64,000 bases of DNA, from contig CM041546.1 of assembly GCA_023238725.1 (NCBI GenBank), positions 17,065,492-17,129,491 on the forward strand. Reading direction: 5' to 3'. The position numbers were made by a program, and so were the translations under genes. Source of the stretch: Scortum barcoo. Its lineage: Eukaryota; Chordata; Actinopteri; Centrarchiformes; Terapontidae. Numbering within the stretch: position 1 is the first letter of the stretch; every line of letters starts with the position of its first letter. This document shows, piece by piece, positions 38,201 to 49,680 of the stretch. Below the pieces are notes generated by a model that saw nothing but the letters and a program-made list of their open reading frames with translations, was not told the origin of the DNA and searched no databases.

Positions 38201-40579
38201 TAAAAAGACAATCAAAAAAATAACATTTACAAGATGATTTAATGTACTAGAACAAACAAACAATGACCAAACATCATGGATATTTTTTCTATCATGTAGC
38301 TCTTGTTTTGGAACCAGTCCCTCTCTGTCCCCACAAATTAACAACCATCACGTGACATTTCATTCCTTAGCTACAAAAACAAATGACAATGCACCTGTGT
38401 TAACCTTTATGTCATCTTCCTATGTGACAGGGGACTTTTCAGCAGACGTCTCTCTCTACATATTCACTCATCTCTATTGTAAAAATATGATACCACTATA
38501 ATTCAAGGGGCGCCGCGAAACCTGGGAATACTGTTGATGTTTTTGTATTTACTACTGGTTGCTAATAGAGGTCAGTAGCTGTCATATATGTTTCCCCAAA
38601 GGCCTTTTAAATGGCACCGGCTTTCGCTTTTACTACACAAAGGTAGTTACTGTCACAATAACATCCCTGAAACTCCTAAATCTCATGCAGCCGCACCGTG
38701 TCCACGAGCAGTATAGAGTAAAATCTACGGACCCGATCATAGAAAGGGCAAACACGTGTTTTGTGTCACAGAGTAATTCGTAGGGCCCGTGTAATTGATA
38801 CAGTATGTGGTGTTGGCGTACTGCTGGATGGTGGCCCAGATCGATGAGAGGGGTGAGATCATGGCTCTATTTTTGGAGCTCTAGGCCGATCTAAAGCTGA
38901 CTGCACTTTAGAGAATCACTGAGGAATTCTCATATGAATCAATCAATCCCATCGTGCAGGAACATACACAGACAACCAGAAACTGTCAACACGCAGACAC
39001 ATACTGTACACACACAAATAAACCCTGTCAGCAAACACACACGCAGCTGTGGCTTCCTACTGCCATGAGCGCTGCTTGCTTTGCCTGATTGTTACCGTGA
39101 TAACGTCATCACGAAGATGGTATATGGGATACCTCCTCTTAATTTACATAGCAAAGCATTGTGACCTAGCCTCACATCAGGAACACATCTGGGTGCTATT
39201 AACCACTTGCCCTAACCCCCAGCTCAGTCCCATATCTCCATTACCCTCCCATTACCTGCCACTGCCCACAAAATATGCTCTTCGCAGGACAAGCAGCGTG
39301 CTGTGGTTCACGTTTTATGACATGAGGATACACAGCTATTCACTGGGGCATACTTAATATGAGCCAAGCTGGCGTCACGTTGGCACACTGAGTCATGTTG
39401 AATTTACAACCCTGCCCTTGTAGAAAAGTGCATTGTCTTAAGTCAAATAATTACTACATGACAGTGCCTGACTGGTTTGATTCTGTGTTTACCCCTGGAA
39501 AAAGTCCTTTAGTCCTTGAAAGCAAAGCTGTTGTTCATTGAGTCTGTGTCAAATAAAGTACATGCCCAAAGCTAAACATCACCAACACATGAAAAAACAA
39601 AGCTTTCTTTCAGCTCTATATCAAACATTAAACCATGCTTGAGAAGTCTGGATAAGAATCGAATAATGGAACAAAAATGTCAAAAGTTTGAATACTGCAA
39701 AAACAACACAGGATTCAATTGGAATTTATTTCCAGTTAAGACCCAGTCAAGAGGAAACTTAATAAAAGTTGGGCAAGTTTTAACTTTGCATTCACTGGAG
39801 ATGTTTGTCTCTGTGGCTGGCAGCACACTGTAGTTCAGACAAGGGTCAAATATGTTTCTAAAATGTGTTCGCTTGTTTTTACCTACAGAGTGTAAGACGG
39901 GTGGGGTTTTTCACATCAGAATATTTTCGTGTCATAGTCATCTTAAGTCACCTTGGACAATCTGTTCTTATGAACCTGTAGGCAATCAAACATTTTATGA
40001 TTCGGAGCATCTCTAGGACCTGGTGTCCTTGTGATGCATAACAGCTGAGATTGATTATTCGTTGTTGACCTCCCAACCAGACGTTGAGGAAGCAATCTGC
40101 ACTCAAGGACCTCTCGTAGGCTTGTTTTATGCTAGTCCTTTTAGCAGACGTCTCAGGATTCATGACAAGTAACCTTCATCTGCTGATGAAGGTAGTGTGA
40201 TGTGGTTGAAAGCCCAGAACAAACGCATGAGCAGATCGTTTTTTCAAGGTCAAGAGTGAATTGTCTTCGACATCTGAACAGGCATGTACTTCACTACCCA
40301 ACATTTGTAACCGTTTGCTGAAGATGTGCAACCAAACCAATGTTTAGCTTATCATCCTGTCTTTGAGTGTAATTGCTCTGTCTTAAAAGGCATCCAAGGC
40401 GCCATCAGACCTTGATCTGGCCTAGACTTTCAAAACCATATGTAGTTTCTCTCTAAATGTTTTTGTTCATCACATTCTCAGTGACATCTCAGTGATCCGA
40501 CACATAAACCAACTATAAAAGTGTTTGCAAACACCCTGTGACCCAGGTCTGCTCCAGGTCAGCTTCACTTGATGCTCCA

Positions 40580-40864
40580 GCGTCTCTGTCTTGATGGCAA
40601 CCACATGCCTGTCCTGTTGCCAAATGCAACAGTTTTCCTCTCAGTAAGATACTCTGGCAGGCCTTGACAAGAGGGAAGCAGCACCAACAGTTCGCACAGC
40701 TTGAAACCCAAGATCTTCATGTCAAGGGGAACAGGGAAGAAATGCTCGCTTAATTTCTCCAGAAATGTCCTTTGCAACCTTCTTGGATGTGAAGAAAGCT
40801 TGCTGCGGCCTCCACGAGAAATTTCCGTCACCCAGTGGACCTCCATGAATGCTTTTGCAGGCAC
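40580..40864 (+). other. unidentified protein-like open stretch (possible decayed exon)
   Basis: One + strand frame reads LCLDGNHMPVLLPNATVFLS, then SVRYSGRP, a TGA, then SHSLKPKIFMSRGTGKKCSL through TQWTSMNAFAG. Composition on both sides of the single stop looks like a real protein. I do not recognise the family, and no clear flanking splice sites are visible. The opposite strand is also open across part of it. Confidence 0.2.
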
Positions 40865-41452
40865 TGTGAACAGAGATCTCTGTTTGGACAGTGTCTCTGT
40901 TTACCGGGTAGAAAGGAATCGCCTGCATTTCTACTCTTTTGGGCTTGAAGTTCCATTATGTTTTAGTATTGGAGAGTGTTTTCTGGCTTAACTATAGGCA
41001 TGTGATAAATGACTTGTAGAGACATCCAGCAGATACCTTTGTGATACAGTTTCAGATTCTTTGGCAGTTTGAGGGTTGCTGTTAACCTTTCATCAGCTAC
41101 CGAAAGAATTTCCTCATGAGTGAGAGAATAACCAAGCCAACACCGAGCTTTGATTCAGTATATTTATTTAAGGGGAACACGCAGCGTTTCAGAATGTGCT
41201 CTTCAAGCTGACAATTGTGAATAAATAACACAGATTGGCTTGTTTGATGCTGTGCATCATTAAGTCCAGACTGATTTTTTCCAGTAGCAGCCACAGAATC
41301 AAAGCGGGAACTTTTTAATGAGCATAATCAAGAGCAAAGACACTATAAATTCTAATGGCATCTTCTGTGATCTCCCTCACTAGAGAGAGCCCATGTGGAG
41401 TTACGTTCAAAAACAATGAAACATGATTGAATTGGAATCTGGTCATTTTCAG

Positions 41453-41533
41453 TACGTGAAGCCTCATCTCAGGCGAATTGCCGAAAGACCCTCCATCGTG
41501 CCAGGAATTGTTGCGGCTGCACAGAAGTTTGAG
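41453..41533 (+). other. exon-like open segment, unidentified
   Basis: Preceded by CATTTTCAG and followed by GTATTA, the segment is exactly 27 codons without a stop: YVKPHLRRIAERPSIVPGIV then AAAQKFE. Phase 0 at both ends and protein-like content make it a candidate exon. I cannot name a family. It may be a relic of a duplicated gene. Confidence 0.3.
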
Positions 41534-41787
41534 GTATTAAAAATATTTCTTTCCCTCTGCGGTTTCGGCGTGTGTCATTACAATGAGGAAATAACACCAG
41601 CTCCCTCCCTTGTGAAATCTGACCTTTTCATCTTCTGTATATAAATCAAATGTGGCTTGACTCCCTGCATAAATTCCCCTGAAGGGTTACGACTTCTATT
41701 TCTTCATTGTGGAAGAGGAGTGTTGTGGTGGGATGGTTTATGAAACAAGTATTACTGGTGAAGTATCTGGGGAAAAGTCTGTGACAG

Positions 41788-41980
41788 ACTTTTGCTATGG
41801 GGGTCTGCCCCTGTTAGGAGGCAGCTGATAAATCACCCAGTTGACATCTGTGTACAGCAGACAGCTCAGTCATACTTGTCCCAGACAATGGCAGTGAGGC
41901 TGAAGGAAGGCTTTGCCCTGGACGTCGTCCCTGTGGAACGAACAAACCTTGTTGAAAGGAAGCGCCATTGTGGTTATCTC
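41788..41980 (+). other. exon-like open segment, unidentified
   Basis: The frame runs from ACAG before 41788 to CTCCAA|GTGAAT. It reads LLWGSAPVRRQLINHPVDIC, then VQQTAQSYLSQTMAVRLKEG, FALDVVPVERTNLVERKRH. It is protein-like with no stop, but the acceptor lacks a pyrimidine tract. The family is unrecognised. Confidence 0.28.
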
Positions 41981-44900
41981 CAAGTGAATAACAACAAAAA
42001 TATCACACTACATGATGATTTGGAGTTTTTTTCTTCCACTCATCTCCTCCATCCAACCCAAAGCAAACAATACTCAGTCAGAAATAGTCTCTGACCCTTT
42101 CTCAGGCCACCACACCACACTGTGTTTATGCTGGCCTCAGCCAGAGCACATTTTCTGCCATGACCTTACATAAATAACTCATCACTGACTGACAGATTTG
42201 GGGAAGAATTAGCTGAGCTAGTGGCAACCTTTAGCATATGTTACTGGGATTATATTTTGTTTTGATTTAATATGCGATAGAGGTATGTCGACATATCTTT
42301 CCCACACATTCAATGTCACATCAGGATGCGTTAAGTGATTATTTAATGGATGCCAGCATGCAAAGGACTCAGGAAGGGGATGCCTGAGTATTTGACATCA
42401 GGATATGAGGCCAGGAAAGAACAAATGATAAGCTAGCAGGGACCAAAATAGGACTAAACATTAACGTCATAGGAGCTCACGCATGCTGCCACAGAATCAC
42501 TGAAAAATTACATTTTCCATGTATTAGACTTTGGATATGATATTATTATTTGTAACTAAACAATGCAAGGTAGAGGAAAGCGTGTATGAAAAGCTTGTAT
42601 AAATGACCAGCCCTTACTCAATTGCATTTAAATAATTTTTTATAACTGAAACTTCATGCCACACAGCAACACCATATGGTCTCCCGATTCTTGAGATATT
42701 CTCACTTTTATAGCAGAACAGTTGGTGCGAATGTTACCACCCATCAGCACTCTCCAAAAAGAGTGTGAGAAGTGCAAAGTGTCGTTTGTTTGTTTGTTTG
42801 ATTTTTGCCAAAGTGCTTGGCTGTCCCCCTACCAAAAGGAATGAAATCAATAATTATTACTCAGAGTCTGTCTTTGTTCTGTCATAATCTGTTTTTCTAA
42901 TTAAGCTGTCATGTTAGTGTCAATACTGGATTATGTCAACAGCTGTAATTGGAGGACTGTTGTTTTCACTCACAATATTTACCAGGCGGTTTATAATGCG
43001 ACTTAAGTTTGAGTAAAACACAATGAGACAAAATGATTCATCAAATCACCAATGCATGAATCCTTTGTTATAATTAAGGTCTCATTTTCAAGGCTGCAGG
43101 GCAGGGCAACATCTGCAAACGAAGACCAAATTGGGTCACTTGGAGAAGATGACTGAAAGTTGAGTCATGGGATAGCACATAGCTGGGGCAGAGAAGGTCT
43201 GTTAATAATTTCCTTCTTGGGGTAAAACAAAAACACAACAAAACAACAGGGTAGGGATAATTAGTGTTTAGATAGGCTTTAAACAGGTCTCCAGTTGTCA
43301 TTAACCACCAGAAACAGATGCCTGAGCCATGATGAAGCTCAGGTTTACTGCAGTCACTCTACTGTAGGTGTCTAGTCATTAGCTTTGACCTTGAGCTTGA
43401 GGGACGTCTGTAGTCATTCGAGCCGTCCGCTTTATTACCCCTGAGACAAAAGCAAAACATCTCATTGAAAGGCCAAGTTCTTCAGGTCTGCTTGGAAAAT
43501 GATGAATAGATTCCATTAGTGGGGAGGGATTAGGCTCTGCAGGAGTAGGGAGATGAACTTGTTCATAATTGAAAAGGAAGGAAGGAAGCTCGACAGGAAG
43601 ACAGCACGTAGGTCCATCCCTAGGGTGCACCGCTGAAACAAAAGGCCCATCGTCTCGCTCCCGTGGGGACAGAGGGGGTGGCCTGGAAAGCATGTTGCCA
43701 TAGTGACCGCTCTGTCACTTAGCCCCCACCCCAAGCGCTGTCTCAGTCAGGCACTCTGTAGTGTACATAGGCTCTGCCAAGAGTCAGCAAGATCAAAATC
43801 TGCCCTGGAGAGCACAGAGGCTCTGCTAAACCAACTGTAACTGGCAGAGGAGCTTTTTCCTAAACCTCACAACGCAGCGTTTTTCACAGCCCCCGATCCC
43901 CCACCTGGCATGTAAAGCACTAACCCCCAGCAAGTTATAGGGCTGTTATTGAGCAAAGGAAAGTGTTTCTGTGGCTCATGTTGGAGGATTTTAGAAAGAG
44001 TGCTGTGGTTTGAGTGGCTGGAGAGATGAAGGAACTTTGATGTAGCAGGAAAACATTTCACATTTTATCACATTAAACTGAAGTGCTAGAAGGTTTTCTC
44101 CCCCCTTACTCCCCTTTTTGCCTTACTCCTTGAAAGGCTGTAGTGTTCTAGAGTCAAACTGAGATTTGAATTCTCCTCACATTTTCTGTGAGAGAAAGTA
44201 TAACGACGCATGGAGCTACTTTATTGTGAACAACGTTTCCATTTTTCAAAATGGGACAAATCCAGTTTTGAGTTGAAAGAGCTCCTAAGCCGGCTTTGCG
44301 AGGATATGCCCTGTCGAATGGTGTACTACTGTGGCGCTACTACTGACTGTAGCACATCACAACCCTGAAGAGCAAACAAATGTTTATAAAAACAACGTTT
44401 TTTCTATGTGTCAACATCTGCCCATTTACAACATTCAGCATTTCGGAGAACCCATCCTGCTGTTTGTATTCTTGCGAGTTCGGCTAACTAGCCAATTAAG
44501 AGAGCCCAAAAGAGGGAAGTCTGTCTAGCCTTACCTGTCCCTTTGTAATGGGCACAGTTGTGGTGACCAGACTGTTAAAACTCACAGAAACAAGCATTCC
44601 TGTAATACTTGTTTGTACCTCAACTCTCTATGCATTGTTCTTTGATCCCAATCACGACTCAGAGTAACTAACATACATAATCAGAGAGCTCAAATCACAG
44701 ATGAGACTAAGTAAAGGTTAACAATGTGGAACTTGTGGCTGCTTGTACTGAAGTGATACAGTGAACTATAGTTCCCGCTAACACAGACACTGCAATAATA
44801 CAGGTGGTTGGAAATTTGAGCCAAAAATTCATGACCCCTGGAGAACAAAATGAAAATATTCTCTTTTTGGTAATACAGTTTTCACCAAGTAAGTCCACAA

Positions 44901-45150
44901 GTTGAGAACAAACACTATATTTCTCCTGGTTCCTCAGCAAAAATGAATTTTGATTTCAGGCCTGGACATACTTGCCGTCTCTGTGCACTTCACCCTGTGT
45001 GGGCACAAGACAGCACAGTTAAACCTCTGAAAACTGAAAAGCCTGTCTCTAGTCTCTTGCTGGACTCTCTCGTGTATCCTGCAATAGGCCTGTCGTTGTT
45101 TGCATTGCAGACGCCTCAGTGAGTTTGGATCTAATGTAGCTTGACGTCTG

Positions 45151-45336
45151 TGTGTGTTTGTTTGCTCTTGTCTGTTTAGCCTGAGGACCAAAGATCAGAG
45201 GCTCTGATCCAACAGCAAGGGAGAGAAAGAGAGAGAAGCGTGATCTTTTTGCGTCCATTCTCCGACTGCTCATTACGCTATAAGCTGGGACTGAGGACGC
45301 ACTCCAAAGTTTTTTGGGTTTTTTTTTCATTTTGTG
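45151..45336 (+). other. eva1b: candidate 5' UTR exon of EVA1B
   Basis: A good donor GTG|GTAAGTTCT lies at 45337. The transcription start is not visible, so the left edge is arbitrary. It would splice to 46087 or straight to 46857. Confidence 0.35.
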
Positions 45337-46086
45337 GTAAGTTCTATACTTAATCTGTTTACTTCTGCTTTTAAAGGAGGATGTTTGCTGTGTTTCATAG
45401 TTCATTAGTGGGCTGCATTACCTATGGTTTACACATGTGTGGTTTTATGCTTGAATCTTAATGAAAACTGCATCAACAAATGTGCACAAATGCTGCATAA
45501 ATCAGAGAGGTATTCACATTGTGATAAGAATCAGGCACTGAGGTTATCGGTTTGTACCATTTAGAGGTAAATGCAAACACAAACGTGGTCTGTGCAATTT
45601 CAGGACATCCATAGGATCCATGTGTAGGCACAGTGACATGTGGTTCAACTTAGAGAGCAGTGCACACAGGTTAGTGCGCTGCGGCTTCGGAGTTCGTCAT
45701 CGTTTCACATGGACAGAAGGTTTTTTCCACAGCCAGCCACAACACAGAGCACATGTCAACAGAGAATGCCGCTAAAATTAGTTGGAAGGATTAAAGGCTC
45801 CTCCTTTTATTTTGAAGTGGCCTTTCCTCTGTTGCCATCAACACTCTGAAGTGCCTCATGTTGCAACACCATGATGTCACCATGCCAGAGAGGTGGAAAT
45901 TGTTCACTAAATGGCAGAAGTGGAGGAGAAAAGCCAGAGTCAGCAGGAAAAGGGCAGCAGGGCGAAGAAGGAGGGGAGCTGGGGAAGGTTAATGGAGGAA
46001 ATACAGAAAGTCCCAGCAGCACAACACGAGCCAGGTTTGGTATTCCATGCAGGCAAATCCAATAAGTTTTCTTTGTTTTTTTTCAG

Positions 46087-46142
46087 ATGAGAAACAGGCT
46101 CCCAAAGACAAAAAACTACTGAGTGAGTGGGGTAGCATGAAG
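46087..46142 (+). other. eva1b: candidate internal 5' UTR exon of EVA1B
   Basis: It has a strong acceptor (TTTCTTTGTTTTTTTTCAG) and donor AAG|GTAACA 56 bases later. There is an ATG at its first bases in a short open frame. It lies between the putative first exon and the coding exon. Transcript data would decide. Confidence 0.35.
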
Positions 46143-46856
46143 GTAACACAGAGGACATACAGAACGCAGACAATTTCTTGAAACCGAAACCAGACCGCAA
46201 AGGAGCCTGAACATGAGCTGTTCTAGTAGTTCATCTGGTGCACAGCTCCACAGGTCTGCTTGACTTCCCAGGGAGTGTTAGGAGTCACAGCCACATGCAG
46301 GAACGCTGAAAAACACAATAGAGCTCCTCAGACTGACAGGATACAAGGAAGACAGACAGCCCAAATGTCAGGGACACAATGTCTAAACATACAAATGAAT
46401 CAACAACACACTGGTCTTTCTTTCCTACAGAGGTTCGCAAATTAATCTGGGAGTCCCATCAGGCAGGAAAGAGCCCTTTGTGGCTACTTTGTGGCTAGAC
46501 CCTTGACGTCTTTTATAGACCGATGTCATGGTTCAGAGAGAAAGGCGGAGGCAGAGTGCCATGTGCCAAATGTGTTATGATGATCCCAGAAGAAGCCAGC
46601 GCTTTGGGAGGACACAGAGAAGCTTTTGTTTGACACTTGGAGGCTTCATCCCACCCACCCGGAGACGTATGAAGAAGTACTGTCGTACCGTGGGTTTGAC
46701 ATCCAGGTGCTGCACAGAACCTGACACAGAAGGACGGGTGCTTGGGAAATCTTTCACAGACTTTTAGCACCTGGAAGAGCATTAACGAGGTGTCTGTTTG
46801 TATTACACATCAAAGTTTGATTTAATATGGTATGTCATATGTTTGCTGTTTTTCAG

Positions 46857-46951
46857 GTGTGAAGAAAGCAGAGTCAGGATCACCATGGATGTGAAGAAAA
46901 AAGAAATGGACCTCCTGAGCAACACCATAGCTGCATATGCACACATCAAAG
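46857..46951 (+). CDS. eva1b: EVA1B exon with start codon
   Basis: The acceptor is TGTTTTTCAG before 46857. A 28-base leader precedes the ATG at 46885 (context CACCATGG, close to Kozak). The coding part is 67 bases, ending AAAG|GTAAGA. The last codon (Ala) is split. Confidence 0.92.
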
Positions 46952-47469
46952 GTAAGACGCACCATAGCCCAACACATGGATCCATCTGTGTTAGTGAACT
47001 CAACTTTTTACTATATCTCATTTTGATTCTTGTCCTTTCTGCAGCAAACCCAGAGAGCTTCGGCCTTTACTTCGTGCTCGGAGTGTGTTTCGGCCTGGTG
47101 CTGACACTCTGCCTTCTGGTCATCCGCATCTCCTGTAAGACACGGACCAACGTCGCGCCCTCCACGCCGGAGAAGAAGCACTTAAAGGACATCAGCGAGG
47201 AGGACGAGGAGAGCGACGACGATGACGACGACGATGGGGACGATGTGGAGGCGTCCGTCCCTTTGCCCAGCACAGAAATCCCTGTTGGTAATCATACCAG
47301 CCAATCAGACGGGACGCTGAGTGTGAACGTGTTTACTTCAGCTGAAGAGCTGGAGCGGGCACAGCGGCTGGAGGAGAGGGAACGAATCATACGTGAGATC
47401 TGGAGGAATGGCCAGCCTGACATCCTGGGGACGGGAACAGGGACTATTGGAAGGGTGCATTACTACTAA
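46885..47469 (+). CDS. eva1b: EVA1B (FAM176B), eva-1 homolog B, single-pass membrane protein
   Basis: Two exons (46885-46951 and 47045-47469) separated by a 93-bp intron encode 163 residues, the usual length of the family (human about 165). It starts MDVKKKEMDLLSNTIAAYAH and continues into the family's ANPESFGLYFVLGVCFGLVL. Residues about 30-50 form one transmembrane helix. Next comes a variable acidic segment (residues 74-91 with seven Asp in a row at 80-86) and the strongly conserved tail: LSVNVFTSAEELERAQRLEE, REIWRNGQPDILGTGTG and the end GRVHYY. Homologs are poorly characterised; EVA1A is linked to autophagy and worm EVA-1 to axon guidance, so only the membrane location is inferred here. 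Read without splicing, the frame stays open through the intron for 223 codons, but splicing gives the family sequence exactly. It is convergent with the SH3D21-like gene. Confidence 0.95.
   Translation: MDVKKKEMDLLSNTIAAYAHIKGKTHHSPTHGSICVSELNFLLYLILILVLSAANPESFGLYFVLGVCFGLVLTLCLLVIRISCKTRTNVAPSTPEKKHLKDISEEDEESDDDDDDDGDDVEASVPLPSTEIPVGNHTSQSDGTLSVNVFTSAEELERAQRLEERERIIREIWRNGQPDILGTGTGTIGRVHYY
47045..47469 (+). CDS. eva1b: EVA1B exon with transmembrane segment and tail
   Basis: The acceptor is CTTTCTGCAG, and CA completes Ala. It holds the transmembrane helix, acidic run and conserved C-terminus, with the stop TAA at 47467-47469. Confidence 0.95.
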
Positions 47470-48390
47470 AATGCACAAGGCATCAAGGGAAACACTGTAG
47501 AGCTCTGTGAAGGACAGACGCAGACTTTTGGGTGGGCCCGATGTCCCTGAAGCCCGTGACTCTGTAAGAGCCTGCATTAGGCTCAATGCAACATCATGGA
47601 AACAGGACAACATTGATGTGACACATTGATATGCCAAAAATTTGACTCTCACAGAGCTGAACTATGTGATATTGCACTTCCTATGTAGCAATGTTATTTT
47701 CAACTGTCTACATAAATTAAACCAAGAGGTGTCTTAAAGATTGATTCACCTATATGGAAAAGATGCAGCATGAATGTGGGAGATGATGGACAGTTGAAGT
47801 CATCGGCCTGTTGAACTGTATGGCGCTTAGTGACATAAATGCACACAACAACTAGGTTAATGTATGTAGTGAGTGAGAAATGAAAGCACATGCGAGGACA
47901 ATGTACGTACTGTATGTTTCAGTGAAGATTACTTGTTTGCAGTGAGGACGATTTTCCTCCAGACTGATGAGTTTGTGGGGAAACACTGTTACTGTACTGT
48001 TAAAGGAAATTACATTGTTTGAAAAAGCACATATAAATCAATTTTGGGGGTCAGATTACACAAACAGTTTAATGTTAAGACGGTTAAAATTTAAGTCTTT
48101 AATTTAAGAGTATATAACATCTGTGTCTGTGTTTTCAGGGATAATTCCACCGAAAGGAAATGACAGAATTAAAAAATTATGTGGACATAATTTACTGTAG
48201 TTTCTCTCCATAACACTCAAATGTCAGACAAACAGCTAACACTCACTCTCTGTGTACCTTTGGGCCATGGATCTGTGAGTAAGATAAGGATAGAGCCTAA
48301 ATTTGCTAATATGATTAATGGAAAGGTCATTTTTTGTTATTTCTGCACAATGTCTCCATAATGTGCCTTTTTTAAATAAATAAATACATA
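47470..48390 (+). other. eva1b: EVA1B 3' UTR (extent inferred)
   Basis: There is no further coding sequence. AATAAA occurs at 48375-48380 within AAATAAATAAATAC and is the first clear polyadenylation signal after the stop that I noticed. Confidence 0.45.
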
Positions 48391-48964
48391 AATTTCTTCA
48401 AAACAATACCCTTTAACAGGAAATTTTTTACAAGGCTCTGGTGGAGATTTCCCGATAACAAAAAGGATGACATATGCCAGAATAAAATTAATTTCCTGTC
48501 CTCTTTTAAAGTGGAAGGGGAATTTAGTTCAGGTGGACAACTTGGGCTGTAACACATATCGAGCGCACCTTCTCTGTAAAGGCGGCCCGTTTAGCCTGCC
48601 AACACCTGCTCACTCCTTTTCTGCTGCTACTGCTGCTTATGTAGTATTTGTAAAGACATACCTGCTGTCATACCGTGTTACGTTTTTGATGGATTAAAAG
48701 TTTGTGTTTGTGTCGCTTGTCCCCACTTCTGGAAGCTCTTTTCCTTCACCTGCCTTTGACAAACTGGGACTGCTTCCCCTCAGCAAAATAAGCGCTGGCC
48801 GCTGACTATAACAAACTGCTGTAAGAGATGTCCCAGCTCTGTCAGGCTGCAGTTCATCATGTGCTTGGCCGTGTGTTTCAGTCGTGCTTGCAGCCAGGCT
48901 ACATGGTCCAGGCTGGAATATCTCATTAATTTACTTGATGGATTAACATAACATTATTTTACTC

Positions 48965-49680
48965 AGTGTTCCCAGAGAGTAAGTTTTAATGACTTTCTTG
49001 ATACCTTGACTTTTCATCTTCTTCCACCAGCACCATCAGATTCTTTGCCTGTCCGGTGAAATGTCTCAACATCTACCTGACAGACTGGCACAGGCGGCGC
49101 TGGTTCCCAGAGGATGCACTCTGAAGACTCTAGCGATGCCTCGATTTTCTCTCTAAGGTCACAAGCAGTCTGACATTTTTGGTATTGAGTGAAATATAAA
49201 AATATTTGTGGCATGCAGATTGTAAAGCCTCTTGAGGCGATTTGTGATTTGTGATCTTGACTTGAATATTTTCAGCAGATAGATTGGCACAAAATCTGGT
49301 GCATAGTTCCCAGACAACGTCAAGCCAGCAGTGTGAAGTAAAATGTCTCAAATGTTTTTGGATGAATTTCTATAAAATGTGGAACGGACATTTGAGCTCC
49401 CCACAGGATCAATTGCTGTAACCTTAGTGATCCCCTGACTTTTCATTTAACAGTGCCATCGGGATAAAATTGAAATTTTTTTCCCAATGACAGTCGGCTG
49501 TACTTTGAGTTAGGTGCAACAAATGCACGCATAATGCAAAACAAAGATGGTGAACACAAGCATTGCAGACCATTAGAATAAACTGTGATGATGTTAGGCT
49601 TGCCGAGATTACCATTAACTCAAAGTACAAAGTATAGAGCTGCTAGCATGGCTATAAAGTCTTCATAAGTCGTCTGTCAG
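48965..49680 (+). repeat. composite fish repeat, family B, with nested family A tail
   Basis: Blocks of family B occur twice and scrambled. ACTTTTCATC, CACCATCAG, AAATGTCTCAACATCTAC, AGACTGGCAC and TTCCCAGAGGATGCACTCTG lie at 49008-49127. TAGATTGGCACAAAATCTGG, AGTGATCCCCTGACTTTTCA, TCGGCTGTACTTTGAGTTAG and GAGCTGCTAGCATGGCTATA lie at 49279-49660. Between them, 49214-49268 is the AAAGCC-GAGGC tail of family A. The class of the host repeat is unknown. Confidence 0.55.
49214..49268 (+). repeat. family A repeat, 3' tail only
   Basis: CAGATTGTAAAGCCTCTTGA, then GGCGATTTGTGATTTGTGAT and CTTGACTTGA, is the same block as at 11107-11170. It probably inserted into the family B sequence as a 5'-truncated copy. 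Confidence 0.6.

Larger units (their letters stand above)
35281..45150. other. intergenic or long 5' intron of EVA1B; unexplained exon-like pieces at 40.5-42 kb
   Basis: The stretch is mostly AT-rich, with poly-T at about 35891-35912 and no recognisable gene. The 171-codon minus-strand frame at 36675-37190 has no family resemblance. Three + strand open pieces at 40580-40990, 41453-41533 and 41788-41980 look more protein-like than the background and are described separately. Confidence 0.5.

Noticed and set aside
47067..47273. Minus-strand Ser-rich frame
   Set aside because: It is the antisense shadow of the EVA1B acidic run.
46798..47469. Single open frame of 223 codons covering EVA1B
   Set aside because: It reads through the 93-bp intron. 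The spliced form restores the family sequence AHIKANPESFG and has consensus splice sites.
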